In this document: one piece after another, positions 21,236-22,130 of the stretch
Position numbering within the stretch: the first letter of the stretch is position 1
Layout of the letters: every line of letters begins with the position of its first letter
Assembly (NCBI GenBank): GCA_025362255.1
Contig: JANYGY010000244.1
Coordinates: 1 to 22,130 of the forward strand
DNA from: Planctomycetales bacterium
GTDB lineage: Bacteria > Planctomycetota > UBA11346
Direction of reading: 5' to 3'
DNA length: 22,130 nucleotides
Translations under genes and position numbers: made by a program
Notes under the pieces: generated by a model
Told to the model about the DNA's origin: nothing
Seen by the model: only the letters and a program-made list of their open reading frames with translations
Databases searched by the model: none

Positions 21236-22127
21236 CGAGCTGCACCAGAGTCACGGTCAGAATCCGCCGACCCAGTGGCAACAGGCCGCGCCAGACCAGG
21301 TCGACCCGGTCGTCGTCTGGCCGCAAGGTGAGGGTGTCGAGCGCCAGCGGCAGAGCGCGTTGGCTTCCGCCGACGGTCACCTGGCACCGCGGAGCCAGCG
21401 TCGGCACCACCGCCCGAAGATGACCTTCACGCGTGCAATTCACCAACTCGATCGGCTCGCCGCCGCGCAGATGTCCGGGGGCCTGCTGATCGGCTGGCGC
21501 CACCTGGAAAAAACGGGGATCGAAATCCGTCGGCAGGAATGGCGCCCGGTCGCGTTGCCACGCGGCATCATAGGTCCCGGCATGGATGCAGCGCGACGGC
21601 CACGCGGGCGGCACCGGCCCGCATCCCCACCGTGGGCGAGCGTGCTGCCGCGAGCGACGCCCGGTCGCTTGCGCGGGATCCTCGAGGGTCGGCGGCGTCG
21701 CGTCATCCGCGGCCCACGTCAGCGGTTGCACGGTGAACGGTGCCGCAGCCGAGGGACGCTCGCCGAACCACGTCTTCGCCCAGGTCCGCGCGCCGCATGC
21801 ACGCAACGACTTGCGCACCGGCCCAACCGTAAATGAGACGTCGACGCTGGCGTGCGGCTGACCTCCGGGCGCGTGGGCCGAGCCGATCAGCAGCACGTCG
21901 GTGGCCGGTTTTTCCAACGCCAGATCCGAGGCCTCGATCAACGGACTCGTCCCCGGGTCGCCGGACCAGGCATCGGCCTCGACCACCGCCGGCTGCTGCG
22001 CCAGACGCTGGCCGTCACGCAGGCCGAACGCGCCCTTCACGATCACCAGCGCGGCGTCGACCCCGTGGCGATCAGGCACCACCATCAGCCGCGCGGTGAG
22101 ACCAGTGCCATTGGCGAGTTGAAGCAT
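21228..22127 (-). CDS. DUF2169 domain protein, T6SS-associated
   Basis: The 299-residue product matches DUF2169, proteins encoded in T6SS clusters near VgrG and PAAR genes and thought to help effector loading. It shows VIVKGAFGLRDGQRL (28-42), SGDPGTSPLIEASDLALEKP (55-74), DVLLIGSAHAPGGQPHASVD (77-96), the AGTYDAAWQRDRAPFLPTDF stretch, FDPRFFQVAPADQQ and a closing LDTLTLRPDDDRVDLVWRG. The central yerafGG-type region and the NPxG segment of the family look shortened or lost (between about residues 125 and 175). ATG 22127 is three bases from the window edge, so the true start may lie further upstream. It ends in TAA, overlapping the next gene by eight bases. Confidence 0.88.
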   Translation of the reverse strand: MLQLANGTGLTARLMVVPDRHGVDAALVIVKGAFGLRDGQRLAQQPAVVEADAWSGDPGTSPLIEASDLALEKPATDVLLIGSAHAPGGQPHASVDVSFTVGPVRKSLRACGARTWAKTWFGERPSAAAPFTVQPLTWAADDATPPTLEDPAQATGRRSRQHARPRWGCGPVPPAWPSRCIHAGTYDAAWQRDRAPFLPTDFDPRFFQVAPADQQAPGHLRGGEPIELVNCTREGHLRAVVPTLAPRCQVTVGGSQRALPLALDTLTLRPDDDRVDLVWRGLLPLGRRILTVTLVQLDV

Positions 22128-22130
22128 CAG

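Noticed and set aside
19650..21836. Plus-strand open frame of 728 codons
   Set aside because: It spans the nuclease, thiolase-fold and DUF2169 genes in antisense, has low-complexity composition and crosses a sharp GC change.

Overview
The window is GC-rich bacterial chromosome packed with genes, almost all on the minus strand. It reads as three blocks. Transcribed from right to left, positions about 11594 to 1 hold a division and cell-wall (dcw) cluster: mraZ, a 76-residue gene of unknown function, rsmH, ftsL-like, ftsI, murE, murF, mraY, ftsW, murG and murC, the last cut by the left window edge. From ftsI to murC every gene overlaps or nearly overlaps the next, usually through ATGA or GTGA, so this looks like one translationally coupled operon. 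It supplies Mur ligases for the UDP-MurNAc-pentapeptide precursor, MraY and MurG for lipid I and II, FtsW and FtsI for septal polymerisation and crosslinking, and RsmH and MraZ as usual companions. murD is missing from its common place between mraY and ftsW. murE carries an in-frame TAG with 61 collinear, clearly homologous codons after it.

The middle block (11760-16693) holds two coupled half-transporter genes that form a probable asymmetric heterodimeric ABC exporter. It also holds a lone plus-strand gene for a membrane-anchored protein, a strong hairpin terminator, and a convergent NUDIX hydrolase.

The right block (16726-22127) looks like an accessory cassette of a type VI secretion system (T6SS). 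In transcription order it contains DUF2169, a thiolase-fold protein without its catalytic residues, an AHH-family nuclease (probable effector), an Imm11-like protein (probable immunity), a DUF4150 PAAR-like tip protein, a DUF6484 protein and a TIGR02270 protein. No core T6SS structural gene lies inside the window. The effector/immunity pair is much richer in AT (42-47% GC in sampled 60-base lines) than the flanking genes (68-77%), which fits a cargo module swapped into a fixed frame. The PAAR-like gene, the DUF6484 gene, an Ala/Glu-rich tail and a 29-codon ORF all share one reading frame, separated only by TAG codons.

The organism is a diderm (T6SS-type genes; a MurE with the Arg of the diaminopimelate-binding motif). 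A PVC-superphylum or proteobacterial-type lineage would fit, but I cannot fix the phylum from sequence alone. Short tandem repeats of 9-17 bp recur at gene ends and junctions and seem characteristic of this genome. No tRNA, rRNA, CRISPR array or insertion sequence was seen, and no gene-free stretch exceeds 300 bases.
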